The notes below the pieces were generated by a model that was not told where the DNA came from, did no database searches, and worked only from the letters and a program-made list of their open reading frames with translations. Positions 37,396 through 50,919 of a DNA stretch of 64,000 bases are shown here, piece by piece; within the stretch, counting starts at the first letter, position 1, and each line of letters opens with the position of its first letter. Made by a program: the position numbers and the translations under genes. Source of the DNA: Euonymus europaeus (taxonomy: Eukaryota > Streptophyta > Magnoliopsida > Celastrales > Celastraceae); NCBI GenBank assembly GCA_963580455.1, contig OY756969.1:24876498-24940497 (forward strand). Reading direction: 5' to 3'.

Positions 37396-40300
37396 CGTAA
37401 AACCGTTTACGTAAAGGAACCACATTTCGCGCCTAACTAGGTGAAATGAGACCTACTAGCCACGATTTCTGAAATAAAAGGCCGAAATACTAGGATTGTA
37501 GAGCTCAAAAAGTAGTGTGAAATCAAGCTAAAAATCACCGAATTCAGAACTCGGAGTCAACGGATATTCATAAAACCGTTTACGTAAAGAAACCACATTT
37601 CGCGCCTAACTAGGTGAAACGAGACCTACTAGCCACGAGTTCTGAAATCAAAATCCGAAATACCAGGATTGTAGAGCTCGAAAATTAGTGTGAAATCAAG
37701 CTAAAAATCACCGAATTCAGAACTCGGAGTCAACGGATATTCATAAAACTGTTTACGTAAAGAAACCACATTTCGTGCGTAACTAGGTGAAACGAGACCT
37801 ACTAGCCACGAGTTCTGAAATCAAAAACCAAAACTCCAGGATTGTAGAGCTCGAAAATTATTGTGAAATCAAGCAAAAAATCACAGTATTCAGATCTCGG
37901 AGTCAGCGGATATTCATAAAACCGTTTACGTAAAGAAACCACATTTCGCGCCTAACTAGGTGAAATGAGACCTACTAGCCACGATTTCTGAAATCAAAAA
38001 CCGAAATACCAGGATTGTAGAGCTGAAAAAGTAGTGTGAAATCAAGCTAAAAATCACCGAATTCAGAACTCGGAGTCAACGGATATTCATAAAACCGTTT
38101 ATGTATGGAAACCACATTTTGCGCCTAACTAGGTGAAACGAGACCTACTAGCCACAAGTTCTGAAATCAAAATCCGAAACACCAGGATTCTAGAGCTCAA
38201 AAAGTAGTGTGAAATCAAGCTAAAAATCACCGAATTCAGAACTCGGAGTCATCGGATATTCATAAAACCGTTTACGTAAATAAACCTAATTTTGCGCCTA
38301 ACTAGGTGAAACGAGACCTACTAGCCACGAGTTCTGAAATCAAAAACCGAAACTCCAGGATTGTGGAGCTCGAAAAGTAGTGTGAAATCAAGCTAAAAAT
38401 CACCGAATTCAGAACTCGGAGTCAACGGATATTCATAAAACCGTTTACGTAAAGAAACCACAATTCGTGCCTAACTAGGTGAAACGAGACCTACTAGCCA
38501 CGAGTTCTGAAATCAAAAATCGAAACGCCAAGATTGTAGAGCTCGAAAAATAGTGTGAAATCAAGCAAAAAATCACCGAATTCAGAACTCGGAGTCAACT
38601 GATATTCATAAAACCGTTTACGTAAAGAAACCACATTTCTCGCCTAACTAGGTGAAACGAGACCTACTAGCCACGAGTTCTGAAATCAAAAACTGAAACT
38701 CCAGGATTGTAGAGCTCGAAAATTATTGTGAAATCAAGCTAAAAATCACAGTATTCAGAACTCAGAGTCAACGGATATTCATAAAACCGTTTACGTAAAG
38801 AAACCACAATTCGCGCCTAACTAGGTGAAACGAGACCTACTAGCAACGAGTTCTGAAATAAAAATCCGAAATGCCAGGATTGTAGAGCTCGAAAAGTAGT
38901 GTGAAATCAAGCTAAAAATCACCGAATTCAGAACTCGGAGTCAACGGATATTCATAAAACCATTTACGTAAAGAAACCAGATTTCGCGCCTAACTAGGTG
39001 AAACGAGACCTACTAGCCACGAGTTCTGAAATCAAAATCCGAAACTCCAGGATTGTAGAGCTCGAAAAGCAGTGTGAAATCAAGCTAAAAATCACCGAAT
39101 TTAGAACTCGGAGTCAACGGATATTCCTAAAACCGTTTACGTAAAGAAACCACATTTCGCGCCTAACTAGGTGAAACGAGACCTACTAGCCACGAGTTCT
39201 GAAATCAAAAACCGAAACTCCAGGATTGTGGAGCTCGAAAAGTAGTGTGAAATCAAGCTAAAAATCACCGAATTCAGAACTCGGAGTCAACGGATATTCA
39301 TAAAAACGTTTACGTAAAGAAACCACAATTCGCGGCTAACTAGGTGAAACGAGACCAACTAGCCACGAGTTCTGAAATCAAAAACCGAAACGCCAGGATT
39401 GTAGAGCTCGAAAAGTAGTGTGAAATCAAGCTAAAAATCACCGAATTCAGAACTCGGAGTCAACGGATATTCGTAAAACCGTTTACGTAAAGAAACCACA
39501 TTTCGCGCCTAACTAGGTGAAATGAGACGTACTAGCCACGATTTCTGAAATCAAAAAACGAAATACTAGGATTGTAGAGCTCAAAAAGTAGTGTGAAATC
39601 AAGCTAAAAATCACCGAATTCAGAACTCGGAGTCAACGGATATTCATAAAACCGTTTACGTAAAGAAACCACATTTCGCGCCTAACTAGGTGAAACGAGA
39701 CCTACTAGCCACGAGTTCTGAAATCAAAATCCGAAACACCAAAATGCTAGGATTGTAGAGCTCGAAAAGTAGTGTGAAATCAAGCTAAAAATCACCGAAT
39801 TCAGATCTCGGAGTCAACGGATATTCATAAAACCGTTTACGTAAAGAAACCACATTTCGTGCGTAACTAGGTGAAACGAGACCTACTAGCCACGAGTTCT
39901 GAAATCAAAAACCGAAAGGCCAGGATTGTAGAGCTCGAAAAGTAGTGTGAAATCAAGCTAAAAATCACCGAATTCAAAACTCGGAGTCAACGGATATTCA
40001 TAAAACCGTTTACGTAAAGAAACCAAATTTCGCGCCTAACTAGGTGAAACGAGACCTACTAGCCACGAGTTCTGAAATCAAAAACCGAAACGCCAGGATT
40101 GTAGAGCTCGAAAATTAGTGTGAAATCAAGCTAAAAATAACCGAATTCAGAACTCGGAGTCAACGGATATTCATAAAACCGTTTACGTAAAGAAACCACA
40201 TTTCGCGCCTAACTAGGTGAAACGAGACCTACTAGCCCCGAGTTCTGAAATCAAAAACCGAAACGCCAGGATTGTAGAACTCGAAAAATAGTGTGAAATC

Positions 40301-43300
40301 AAGCTAAAAATCACCGAATTCAGAACTCGGAGTCAACGGATATTCATAAAACCGTTTACGTAAAGAAACCACAATTCGCGCCTAACTAGGTTAAACGAGA
40401 CCTACTAGCCACGAGTTCTGAAATCAAAAACCGAAACGCCAGGATTGTAGAGCTCGAAAAGTAGTGTGAAATCAAGCAAAAAATCATCGAATTCAGAACT
40501 CGGAGTCAACGGATATTCATAAAACCGTTTACGTAAAGAAACCACATTTCGCGCCTAACTAGGTGAAACGAGACCTACTAGCCACGAGTTCTGAAATCAA
40601 AATCCGAAACACCGAAATGCCAGGATTGTAGAGCTCGAAAAGTAGTGTGAAATCAAGCTAAAAATCACCGAATTCAGAACTCGGAGTCATCGGATATTCA
40701 TAAAACCGTTTACGTAAATAAACCACATTTCGCGCCTAACTAGGTGATATGAGACCTACTAGCCACGATTTCTGAAATCAAAAACCGAAATACAAGGATT
40801 GTAGAGCTCAAAAAGTAGTGTGAAATCAAGCTAAAAATCACAGAATTCAGAACTCGGAGTCAACGGATATTCCTAAAACCGTTTACGTAAAGAAACCACA
40901 TTTCGCGCCTAACTAGGTGAAACGAGACCTACTAGCCACGAGTTCTGAAATCAAAAACCGAAACACCAGGATTGTAGAGCTCGAAAAGTACTGTGAAATC
41001 AAGCTAAGAATAACCGAATTCAGAACTCGGAGTCAACGGATATTCATAAAACCGTTTACGTAAAGAAACCACAATTCGCGCCTAACTAGGTTAAACGAGA
41101 CCTACTAGCCACGAGTTCTGAAATCAAAAACCGAACCGCCAGGATTGTAGAGCTCGAAAAGTAGTGTGAAATCAAGCAAAAAATCATCGAATTCAGAACT
41201 CGGAGTCAACGGATATTCATAAAACCGTTTACGTAAAGAAACCACAATTCGCGGCTAACAAGGTGAAACGAGACCAACTAGCCACGAGTTCTGAAATCAA
41301 AAACCGAAATGCCAGGATTGTAGAGCTCAAAAAGTAGTGTGAAATCAAGCTAAAAATCACCGAATTCAGAACTCGGAGTCAACGGATATTCGTAAAACCG
41401 TTTACGTAAAGAAACCACATTTCGCGCCTAACTAGGTGATATGAGACCTACTAGCCACGATTTCTGAAATCAAAAACCGAAATACCAGGATTGTAGAGCT
41501 CGAAAAGTAGTGTGAAATCAAGCTAAAAATCACCGAATTCAGAACTCGGAGTCAACGGATATTCATAAAACCATTTACGTAAAGAAACCAGATTTCGCGC
41601 CTAACTAGGTGAAACGAGACCTACTAGCCACGAGTTCTGAAATCAAAATCCGAAACTCCAGGATTGTAGAGCTCGAAAAGTAGTGTGAAATCAAGCTAAA
41701 AATCACCGAATTCAGAACTCGGAGTCAACGGATATTCATAAAACCGTTTACGTAAAGAAACCACAATTCGCGGCTAACTAGGTGAAACGAGACCAACTGG
41801 CCACGGGTTCTGAAATCAAAAACCGAAACCCCAGGATTGTAGAGCTCGAAAAGTAGTGTGAAATCAAGCTAAAAATCACCGAATTCAGAACTCGGAGTCA
41901 ACGGATATTCGTAAAACCGTTTACGTAAAGAAACCACATTTCGCGCCTATCTAGGTGAAATGAGACCTACTAGCCACGATTTCTGAAATCAAAAACCGAA
42001 ATACTAGGATTGTAGAGCTCAAAAAGTAGTGTGAAATCAAGCTAAAAATCACCGAATTCAGAACTCGGAGTCAACGGATATTCATAAAACCGTTTACGTA
42101 AAGAAACCACATTTCGCGCCTAACTAGGTGAAACGAGACCTACTAGCCACGAGTTCTGAAATCAAAATCCGAAATACCAGGATTGTAGAGCTCGAAAATT
42201 AGTGTGAATTCAAGCTAAAAATCACCGAATTCAGAACTCGGAGTCAACGGATATTCATAAAACTGTTTACGTAAAGAAACCACATTTCGTGCGTAACTAG
42301 GTGAAACGAGACCTACTAGCCACGAGTTCTGAAATCAAAAACCGAAACACCAGGATTGTAGAGCTCGAAAAGTAGTGTGAAATCAAGCTAAAAATCACCG
42401 AATTCAGAACTCGGAGTCAACGGATATTTATAAAACCATTTACGTAAAGAAACCAGATTTCGCGCCTAACTAGGTGAAACGAGACCTACTAGCCACGAGT
42501 TCTGAAATCAAAATCCGAAACTCCAGGATTGTAGAGCTCGAAAAGTAGTGTGAAATCAAGCTAAAAATCACCGAATTTAGAACTCGGAGTCAACGGATAT
42601 TCCTAAAACCGTTTACGTAAAGAAACCACATTTCGCGCCTAATAGGTGAAACGAGACCTACTAGCCACGAGTTCTGAAATCAAAAACCGAAACGCCAGGA
42701 TTGTAGAGCTCGAAAAGTAGTGTGAAATCAAGCTAAAAATCACCGAATTCAGAACTCGGAGTCAACAGATATTCACAAAACCGTTTACGTAAAGAAACCA
42801 CAATTCGCGGCTAACTAGTTGAAACGAGACCAACTAGCCACGAGTTCTGAAATCAAAAACTGAAACGCCAGGACTGTAGAGCTCGAAAAGTAGTGTGAAA
42901 TCAAGCTAAAAATCACCGAATTCAGAACTCGGAGTCAACGAATATTCATAAAACCGTTTACGTAAAGAAACCACATTTCGCGCCTAACTAGGTGAAACGG
43001 GACCTACTAGCCACGAGTTCTGAAATCAAAATCAGAAATACCAGGATTGTAGAGCTCGAAAATTAGTGTGAAATCAAGCTAAAAATCACCGAATTCAGAA
43101 CTCGGAGTCAACGGATATTCATAAAACTGTTTACGTAAAGAAACCACATTTCGTGCGTAACTAGGTGAAACGAGACCTACTAGCCACGAGTTCTGAAATC
43201 AAAAACCGAAATACCAAGATTGTAGAGCTCGAAAAGTAGTGTGAAATCAAGCTAAAAATCACCGAATTCAAAACTCGGAGTCAACGGATATTCATAAACC

Positions 43301-43879
43301 GTTTACGTAAAGAAACCACATTTCTCGCCTAACTAGGTGAAACGAGACCTACTAGCCACGAGTTCTGAAATCAAAAACCGAAACTCCAGGATTGTTGAGC
43401 TCGAAAAGTAGTGTGAAATCAAGCTAAAAATCACCGAATTCAGAACTCGGAGTCAACGGATATTCATAAAAGCGTTTACGTAAAGAAACCACATTTCGCG
43501 CCTAACTAGGTGAAACGAGACCTACTAGCCCCGAGTTCCGAAATCAAAAACCGAAACGCCAGGATTGTAGAACTCGAAAAGTAGTGTGAAATCAAGCTAA
43601 AAATCACCGAATTCAGAACTCGGAGTCAACGGACATTCATAAAACCGTTTACGTAAAGAAACCACAATTCGCGCCTAACTAGGTTAAACGAGACCTACTA
43701 GCCACGAGTTCTGAAATTAAAAACCGAAATGCCAGGATTGTAGAGCTCGAAAAGTAGTGTGAAATCAAGCAAAAAATCATCGAATTCAGAACTCGGAGTC
43801 AACGGATATTCATAAAACCGTTTACGTAAAGAAACCACATTTCGCGCCTAACTAGGTGAAACGAGACCTACTAGCCACG

Positions 43880-45100
43880 ATTTCTGAAATCAAAAACCGA
43901 AATACAAGGATTGTAGAGCTCAAAAAGTAGTGTGAAATCAAGCTAAAAATCACAGAATTCAGAACTCGGAGTCAACGGATATTCCTAAAACCGTTTACGT
44001 AAATAAACAACAATTCGCGCCTAACTAGGTGAAACGAGACCTACTAGCCACGAGTTCTGAAACCAAAATCCGAAATGCCAGGATTGTAGAGCACGAAAAG
44101 TAGTGTGAAATCAAGCTAAAATCACCGAATTCAGAACTCGGAGTCAAGGGATATTCATAAAACCGTTTACGTAAAGAAACCACAATTCGCGGCTAACTAG
44201 GTGAAACGAGACCTACTAGCCACGAGTTCTGAAATCAAAATCCGAAATACCAGGATTGTAGAGCTCGAAAATTAGTGTGAAATCAAGCTAAAAATCACCG
44301 AATTCAGAACTCGGAGTCAACGGATATTCATAAAACTGTTTACGTAAAGAAACCACATTTCGTGCGTAACTAGGTGAAACGAGACCTACTAGCCACGAGT
44401 TCTGAAATCAAAAACTGAAACACCAGGATTGTAGAGCTCGAAAAGTAGTGTGAAATCAAGCTAAAAATCACCGAATTCAAAACTCGGAGTCAACGGATAT
44501 TCATAAAACCGTTTAGGTAAAGAAACCACATTTCGCGCCTAACTAGGTGAAACGAGACCTACTAGCCACGAGTTCTGAAATCAAAAACCGAAACGCCAGG
44601 ATTGTAGAGCTCGAAAAGTACTGTGAAATCAAGCTAAAAATAACCGAATTCAGAACTCGGAGTCAACGGATATTCATAAAACCGTTTACGTAAAGAAACC
44701 ACATTTCGCGCCTAACTAGGTGAAACGAGACCTACTAGCCCCGAGTTCCGAAATCAAAAACCGAAACGCCAGGATTGTAGAACTCGAAAAGTAGTGTGAA
44801 ATCAAGCTAAAAATCACCGAATTCAGAACTCGGAGTCAACGGATATTCATAAAACCGTTTACGTAAAGAAACCACAATTCGCGCCTAACTAGGTTAAACG
44901 AGACCTACTAGCCACGAGTTCTGAAATCAAAAACCGAAATGCCAGGATTGTAGAGCTCGAAAAGTAGTGTGAAATCAAGCAAAAAATCATCGAATTCAGA
45001 ACTCGGAGTCAACGGATATTCATAAAACCGTTTACGTAAAGAAACCACATTTCGCGCCTAACTAGGTGAAACGAGACCTACTAGCCACGAGTTCTGAAAT
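43880..45100 (+). repeat. Forward copy of the mirrored monomer haplotype
   Basis: In order: AATACAAGG (43,901), CACAGAATTC (43,951), ATTCCTAAAA (43,981), AAATAAACAACAATTCG (44,001), GAAACCAAAATCC (44,059), GAGCACGAAAAG (44,089), TCAAGGGATATTC, AATACCAGG, GAAAATTAG, AAAACTG, GTGCGTAAC, GAAACACC, GTACTGTG (44,619), CCCCGAGTTCCG, GTAGAACTCG, GGTTAAACG and GCAAAAAATCATCG (near 44,979). The reverse complements of these variants appear in the same order at 57,800-59,190 and 59,720-61,100. Confidence 0.78.
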
Positions 45101-45187
45101 CAAAATCCGAAATGCCAGGATTGTAGAGCTCGAAAAGTAGTGTGAAATCAAGCTAAAAATCACCGAATTCAGAACTCGGAGTCATCG

Positions 45188-45227
45188 GATATTCATAAAA
45201 CCGTTTACGTAAATAAACCACATTTCG
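45188..45227. other. Fold-back orientation switch of the satellite
   Basis: The forward array ends inside a monomer at consensus position 94 (ACATTTCG, ending at 45,227). The next bases, TTGACTCCGGG, are the reverse complement of monomer positions 45-54, so the array turns round without any spacer. The two bases CG at 45,226-45,227 fit both sides (2-bp microhomology). The forward stretch of positions 55-94, about 38-40 bp, becomes the loop between two very long inverted arms. The monomers flanking the loop differ (TTCAGAACTCGG on the left; the first right monomer reads CCGGGATTTGAATTC), so the arms are not an exact palindrome. Confidence 0.9.
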
Positions 45228-48200
45228 TTGACTCCGGGATTTGAATTCGGTGATTTTTAGCTTGATTTCACACTACTTTTCGAGCTCTACAATCCTGGCA
45301 TTTCGGTTTTTGATTTCAGAACTCGTAGCTAGTAGGTCTCGTTTCACCTAGTTACGCACGAAATGTGGTTTCTTTACGTAAAGGGTTTTTGAATATCCGT
45401 TGACTCCGAGTTTTGAATTCGGTGATTTTTAGCTTGATTTCACACTACTTTTCGAGCTCTACAATCCTGGAATTTCGGTTTTTGATTTCAGAACTCGTAG
45501 CTAGTAGGTCTCGTTTCACCTAGTTACGCACGAAATGTGGTTTCTTTACGTAAACGGTTTTATGAATATCCGTTGACTCCGAGTTCTGAATTCGGTGATT
45601 TTTAGCTTGATTTCACACTACTTTTCGAGCTCTACAATCCTGGTATTTCGGATTTTGCTTTCAGAACTCGTGGCTAGTAGGTCTCGTTTAACCTAGTTAG
45701 GCGCGAAATGTGGTTTCTTTACGTAAACGGTTTATGAATATCCGTTGACTCCGAGTTCTGAATTCGGTGATTTTTAGCTTGATTTCAAACTACTTTTTGA
45801 GCTCTACAATCCTGGTATTTCGGTTTTTGATTTCAGAACTCGTGGCTAGTAGGTCTCGTTTCACCTAGTTAGGCGCGAAATGTGGTTTCTTTACGTAAAC
45901 GGTTTTACGAATATCCGTTGACTCCGAGTTCTGAATTCGGTGATTTTTAGCTTGATTTCACACTACTTTTCGAGCTCTACAATCCTGGCGTTTCGGTTTT
46001 TGATTTCAGAACTCGTGGCTAGTATGTCTCGTTTCACCTAGTTAGGCGAGAAATGTGGTTTCTTTACGTAAACGGTTTTATGAATATCCGTTGACTCCGA
46101 GTTCTGAATTCGGTGATTATTAGCTTGATTTCACACTACTTTTCGAGCTCTACAATCCTGGCGTTTCTGTTTTTGATTTCAGAACTCGTGGCAAGTAGGT
46201 CTCGTTTCACCTAGTTAGCCGCGAATTGTGGTTTCTTTACGTAAACGGTTTTATGAATATCCGTTGACTCCGAATTCTGAATTCGGTGATTTTTAGCTTT
46301 AATTCACACTACTTTTCGAGCTCTGCAATCCTGGCGTTTCGGTTTTTGATTTCGGAACTCGTGGCTAGTAGGTCTCGTTTCACCTAGTTAGGCGCGAAAT
46401 GTGGTTTCTTTACGTAAACGGTTTTATGAATATCCGTTGACTCCGAGTTCTGAATTCGGTGATTTTTAGCTTGATTTCACACTACTTTTCGAGCTCTACA
46501 ATCCTGGCATTTCGGATTTTGATTTCAGAACTCGTGGCAAGTAGGTCTCGTTTCACCTAGTTAGCCGCGAATTGTGGTTTCTTTACGTAAACGGTTTTAT
46601 GAATATCCGTTGACTCCGAATTCTGAATTCGGTGATTTTTAGCTTTATTTCACACTAATTTCCGAGCTCTGCAATCCTGGCATTTCGGTTTTTGATTTCA
46701 GAACTCGTGGCTAGTAGGTCTCGTTTCACCTAGTTAGGCGCGAAATGTGGTTTCTTTACGTAAACGGTTTTATGAATATCCGTTGACTCCGAGTTCTGAA
46801 TTCGGTGATTTTTAGGTTGATTTCACACTACTTTTCGAGCTCTACAATCCTGGCATTTCGGATTTTGATTTCAGAACTCGTGGCTAGTAGGTCTCGTTTC
46901 ACCTAGTTAGGCGCGAAATGTGGTTTCTTTACGTAAACGGTTTTATGAATATCCGTTGACTCCGAGTTCTGAATTCGGTGATTTTTAGCTTGATTTCACA
47001 CTACTTTTCGAGCTCTACAATCCGGCGTTTCGGTTTTTGATTTCAGAACTCGTGGCTAGTAGGTCTTGTTTCACCTAGTTAGCCGCGAATTGTGGTTTCT
47101 TTACGTAAACGGTTTTATGAATATCCGTTGACTCCGAGTTCTGAATTCGGTGATTTTTAGCTTGATTTCACACTACTTTTCGAGCTCTGCAATCCTGGCA
47201 TTTTGGTTTTTGATTTTAGAACTCGTGGCTAGTAGGTCTCGTTTCACCTAGTTAGGCGCGAAATGTGGTTTCTTTACGTAAACGGTTTTATGAATATCCG
47301 TTGACTCCGAGTTCTGAATTCGGTGATTTTTAGCTTGATTTCACGCTACTTTTCGAGCTCTACAATGCTGGCATTTCGGATTTTGATTTCAGAACTCGTG
47401 GCTAGTAGGTCTCGTTTCACCTAGTTAGGCGCGAAATGTGGTTTCTTTACGTAAACGGTTTTATGAATATCCGTTGACTCCGAGTTCTGAATTCGGTGAT
47501 TTTTAGCTTGATTTCACACTACATTTTGAGCTCTACAATCCTGGTGTTTCGGTTTTTGATTTCAGAAATTGTGGCTAGTAGGTCTCATTTCACCTAGTTA
47601 GGCGCGAAATGTGGTTTCTTTACGTAAACGGTTTTACGAATATCCGTTGACTCCGAGTTCTGAATTCGGTAATTTTTAGCTTGATTTCACACTACTTTTC
47701 GAGCTCTGCAATCCCGGCATTTCGGTTTTTGATTTCAGAACTCGTGGCTAGTACGTCTCGTTTCACCTAGTTAGCCGCGAATTGTGGTTTCTTTACGTAA
47801 ACGGTTTTATGAATATCCCTTGACTCCGAGTTCTGAATTCGGTGATTTTTAGCTTGATTTCACACTACTTTTCGAGCTCTACAATCCTGGCGTTTCGGTT
47901 TTTGATTTCAGAACTCGTGGCTAGTAGGTCTTGTTTCACCTAGTTAGCCGCGAATTGTGGTTTCTATACGTAAACGGTTTTATGAATATCCGTTGACTCC
48001 GAGTTCTGAATTCGGTGATTTTTAGCTTGATTTCACACTACTTTTCGAGCTCTACAATCCTGGCATTTCGGTATTTGATTTCAGAAGTCGTGGCTAGTAG
48101 GTCTCGTTTCACCTAGTTACCCGCGAATTGTGGTTTCTTTACGTAAACGGTTTTATGAATATCCGTTGACTCCGAGTTCTGAATTCGGCGATTTTTAGCT

Positions 48201-50919
48201 TGATTTCACACTACTTTTCGAGCTCTACAATCCTGGAGTTTCGGATTTTGATTTCAGAACTCGTGGCTAGTACGTCTCGTTTCACCTAGTTAGGCGCGAA
48301 ATGTGGTTTCTTTACGTAAACGGTTTTATGAATATCCGTTGACTCCGAGTTCTGAATTCGGTGATTTTTAGCTTGATTTCACACTACTTTTCGAGCTCTA
48401 CAATCCTGGCGTTTCGGTTTTTCATTTCAGAACTCGTGGCTAGTAGGTCTCGTTTCACCTAGTTAGCCGCGAATTGTGGTTTCTTTACGTAAACGGTTTT
48501 ATGAATATCCCTTGACTCTGAGCTCTGAATTCGGTGATTTTTAGCTTGATTTCACACTACTTTTCGAGCTCTACAATCCTGGCATTTCGGTTTTTGATTT
48601 CAGAACTCGTGGCTAGTAGGTCTCCTTTAACCTAGTTACGCGCGAAATGTGGTTTCTTTACGTAAACGGTTTTATGAATATCCGTTGACTCCGAGTTCTG
48701 AATTCGGTGATTTTTAGCTTGATTTCACACTACTTTTCGAGCTCTACAATCCTGGCATTTCAGTTTTTGATTTCAGAACTCGTGGCTAGTAGGTCTCGTT
48801 TCAGCTAGTTAGCCGCGAATTGTGGTTTCTTTACGTAAACGGTTTTATGAATATCCGTTGACTCCGAGTCTTGAATTCGGTGATTTTTAGCTTGATTTCA
48901 CACTACTTTTTGAGCTCTACAATCCTGGAATTTCGGATTTTGATTTCAGAAATCGTGGCTAGTAGGTCTCGTTTCACCTAGTTAGCCGCGAATTGTGGTT
49001 TCTTTACGTAAACGGTTTTATGAATATCCGTTGACTCCGAGTTCTGAATTCAGTGATTTTTAGCTTGATTTCACACTACTTTTCGAGCTCTACAATCCTG
49101 GCATTTCGGGGTTTCGGATTTTGATTTCAGAACTCGTGGCTAGTAGGTCTCGTTTCACCTAGTTGGGCGCGAAATGTGGTTTCTTTACGTAAACGGTTTT
49201 ATGAATATCCGTTGACTCCGAGTTCTGAATTCGGTGATTTTTAGCTTGATTTCACACTACTTTTTGAGCTCTACAATCCTGGCATTTCGGGGTTTCGGAT
49301 TTTGATTTCAGAACTCGTGGCTAGTAGGTCTCGTTTCACCTAGTTGGGCGCGAAATGTGGTTTCTTTACGTAAACGGTTTTATGAATATCCGTTGACTCC
49401 GAGTTCTGAATTCGGTGATTTTTAGCTTGATTTCACACTACTTTTTGAGCTCTACAATCCTGGCATTTTGGTTTTTGATTTCAGAAATCGTGGCTAGTAG
49501 GTCTCGTTTCACCTAGTTAGGCGCGAATTGTGGTTTCTTTACGTAAACGGTTTTATGAATATCCGTTGACTCCGAGTTCTGAATTCGGCGATTTTTAGCT
49601 TGATTTCACACTACTTTTTGAGCTCTACAATCCTGGAATTTCGGATTTTGATTTCAGAAATCGTGGCTAGTAGGTCTCGTTTCACCTAGTTAGCCGCGAA
49701 TTGTGGTTTCTTTACGTAAACGGTTTTATGAATATCCGTTGACTCCGAGTTCTGAATTCGGTGATTTTTAGCTTGATTTCACACTACTTTTCGAGCTCTA
49801 CAATCCTGACGTTTCGGTTTTTGATTTCAGAACTCGTGGCTAGTAGGTCTCGTTTCACCTAGTTACGCGCGAAATGTGGTTTCTTTACGTAAACGGTTTT
49901 ATGAATATCCGTTGACTCCGAGTTCTGAATTCGGTGATTTTTAGCTTGATTTCACACAACTTTTCGAGCTCTACAATCCTGGCATTTCGGTTTTTGATTT
50001 CAGAACTCGTGGCTAGTAGGTCTCGTTTCACCTAGTTAGCCGCGAATTGTGGTTTCTTTACGTAAACGGTTTTATGAATATCCGTTGACTCCGAGTTCTG
50101 AATTCGGTGATTTTTAACTTGAATTCACACTACTTTTCGAGCTCTACAATCCTGGCGTTTCGGTTTTTCATTTCAGAACTCGTGGCTAGTAGGTCTCGTT
50201 TCACCTTGTTGGGCGCGAAATGTGGTTTCTTTACGTAAACGGTTTTATGAATATCCGTTGACTCCGAGATCTGAATTCGGTGATTTTTAGCTTGATTTCA
50301 CACTACTTTTCGAGCTCTACAATCTTGGAGTTTCGGATTTTGATTTCAGAACTCGTGGCTAGTAGGTCTCGTTTCACCTAGTTAGGCGAGAAATGTGGTT
50401 TCTTTACGTAAACGGTTTAATGAATATTCGTTGACTCCGAGTTCTGAATTCGGTGATTTTTAGCTTGATTTCACACTACTTTTCGAGCTCTACAGTCCTG
50501 GCGTTTCGGTTTTTGATTTCAAAACTCGTGGCTAGTAGGTCTCGTTTCACCTAGTTACGCGCGAAATGTGGTTTCTTTACGTAAACGGTTTTATGAATAT
50601 CCGTTGACTCCGAGTTCTGAATTCGGTGATTTTTAGCTTGATTTCACACTAATTTTCGAGCTCTACAATCCTGGCATTTCGGGGTTTCGGATTTTGATTT
50701 CAGAACTCGTGGCTAGTAGGTCTCGTTTCACCTAGTTGGGCGCGAAATGTGGTTTCTTTACGTAAACGGTTTTATGAATATCCGTTGACTCCGAGTTCTG
50801 AATTCGAGGATTTTTAGCTTGATTTCACACTACTTTTTGAGCTCTACAATCCTGGCATTTCTGTTTTTGATTTCAGAACTCGTGGCTAGTAGGTCTCGTT
50901 TCACCTAGTTACGCGCGAA
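45228..50919 (-). repeat. Inverted arm, proximal part without clear HOR
   Basis: About 33 inverted monomers. The first two share CTCGTAGCTAGTAGG and GTTACGCACGAAATG and lie close together, and the first has AAGGGTTTTTGAATATCC near 45,380. Two neighbouring monomers with 8-bp duplications near 49,105 and 49,286 look like a local duplication. Beyond that I could not establish a regular higher-order period by eye. No gene or insert is visible. Confidence 0.7.

Larger units (their letters stand above)
1..45227 (+). repeat. Subtelomeric 173-bp satellite array, forward orientation
   Basis: About 261 head-to-tail copies of one 173-bp monomer with no unrelated DNA between them. Counting the first copies from the motif AAAGTAG gives starts at 1, 174, 347, 520 and 693, exactly 173 bp apart. 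Most copies differ by a few substitutions; indels are rare (1-bp changes, an 8-bp duplication, an 82-bp deletion). Because 173 is not a multiple of three, any reading frame cycles through all three frames and meets stops within a few hundred bases, so the array cannot encode a long protein. Its position next to a telomere makes it a subtelomeric satellite (inference from location). I do not recognise the family. It is organised into higher-order repeats, listed separately. The array starts before the window. Confidence 0.97.
37396..45227 (+). repeat. Region E, scrambled forward monomers next to the inversion
   Basis: About 45 monomers with weaker HOR regularity. Recurrent variants include GAAAATTAGTG, CATTTCGTGCGTAAC, ATTCCTAAAACC, GTGATATGAGACC (40,745 and 41,436), AATACAAGGATTG (near 40,790 and 43,901), CCCCGAGTTC, GTAGAACTCG, GCAAAAAATCATCG and 8-bp duplications at 39,731 and 40,604. 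ACTCG-bounded monomers with one base missing occur (CCTAATAGG near 42,640; CATAAACCG near 43,294). These same variants appear in reverse complement in the inverted arm, so this zone is the closest forward relative of that arm. CACAGTATTC monomers fade out near 38,750. Confidence 0.75.

Noticed and set aside
45188..45227. Palindromic replication origin or hairpin element at the orientation switch
   Set aside because: The short loop is ordinary monomer sequence (positions 55-94), and the flanking arms differ at several bases. No origin-like motif or extra sequence is present.
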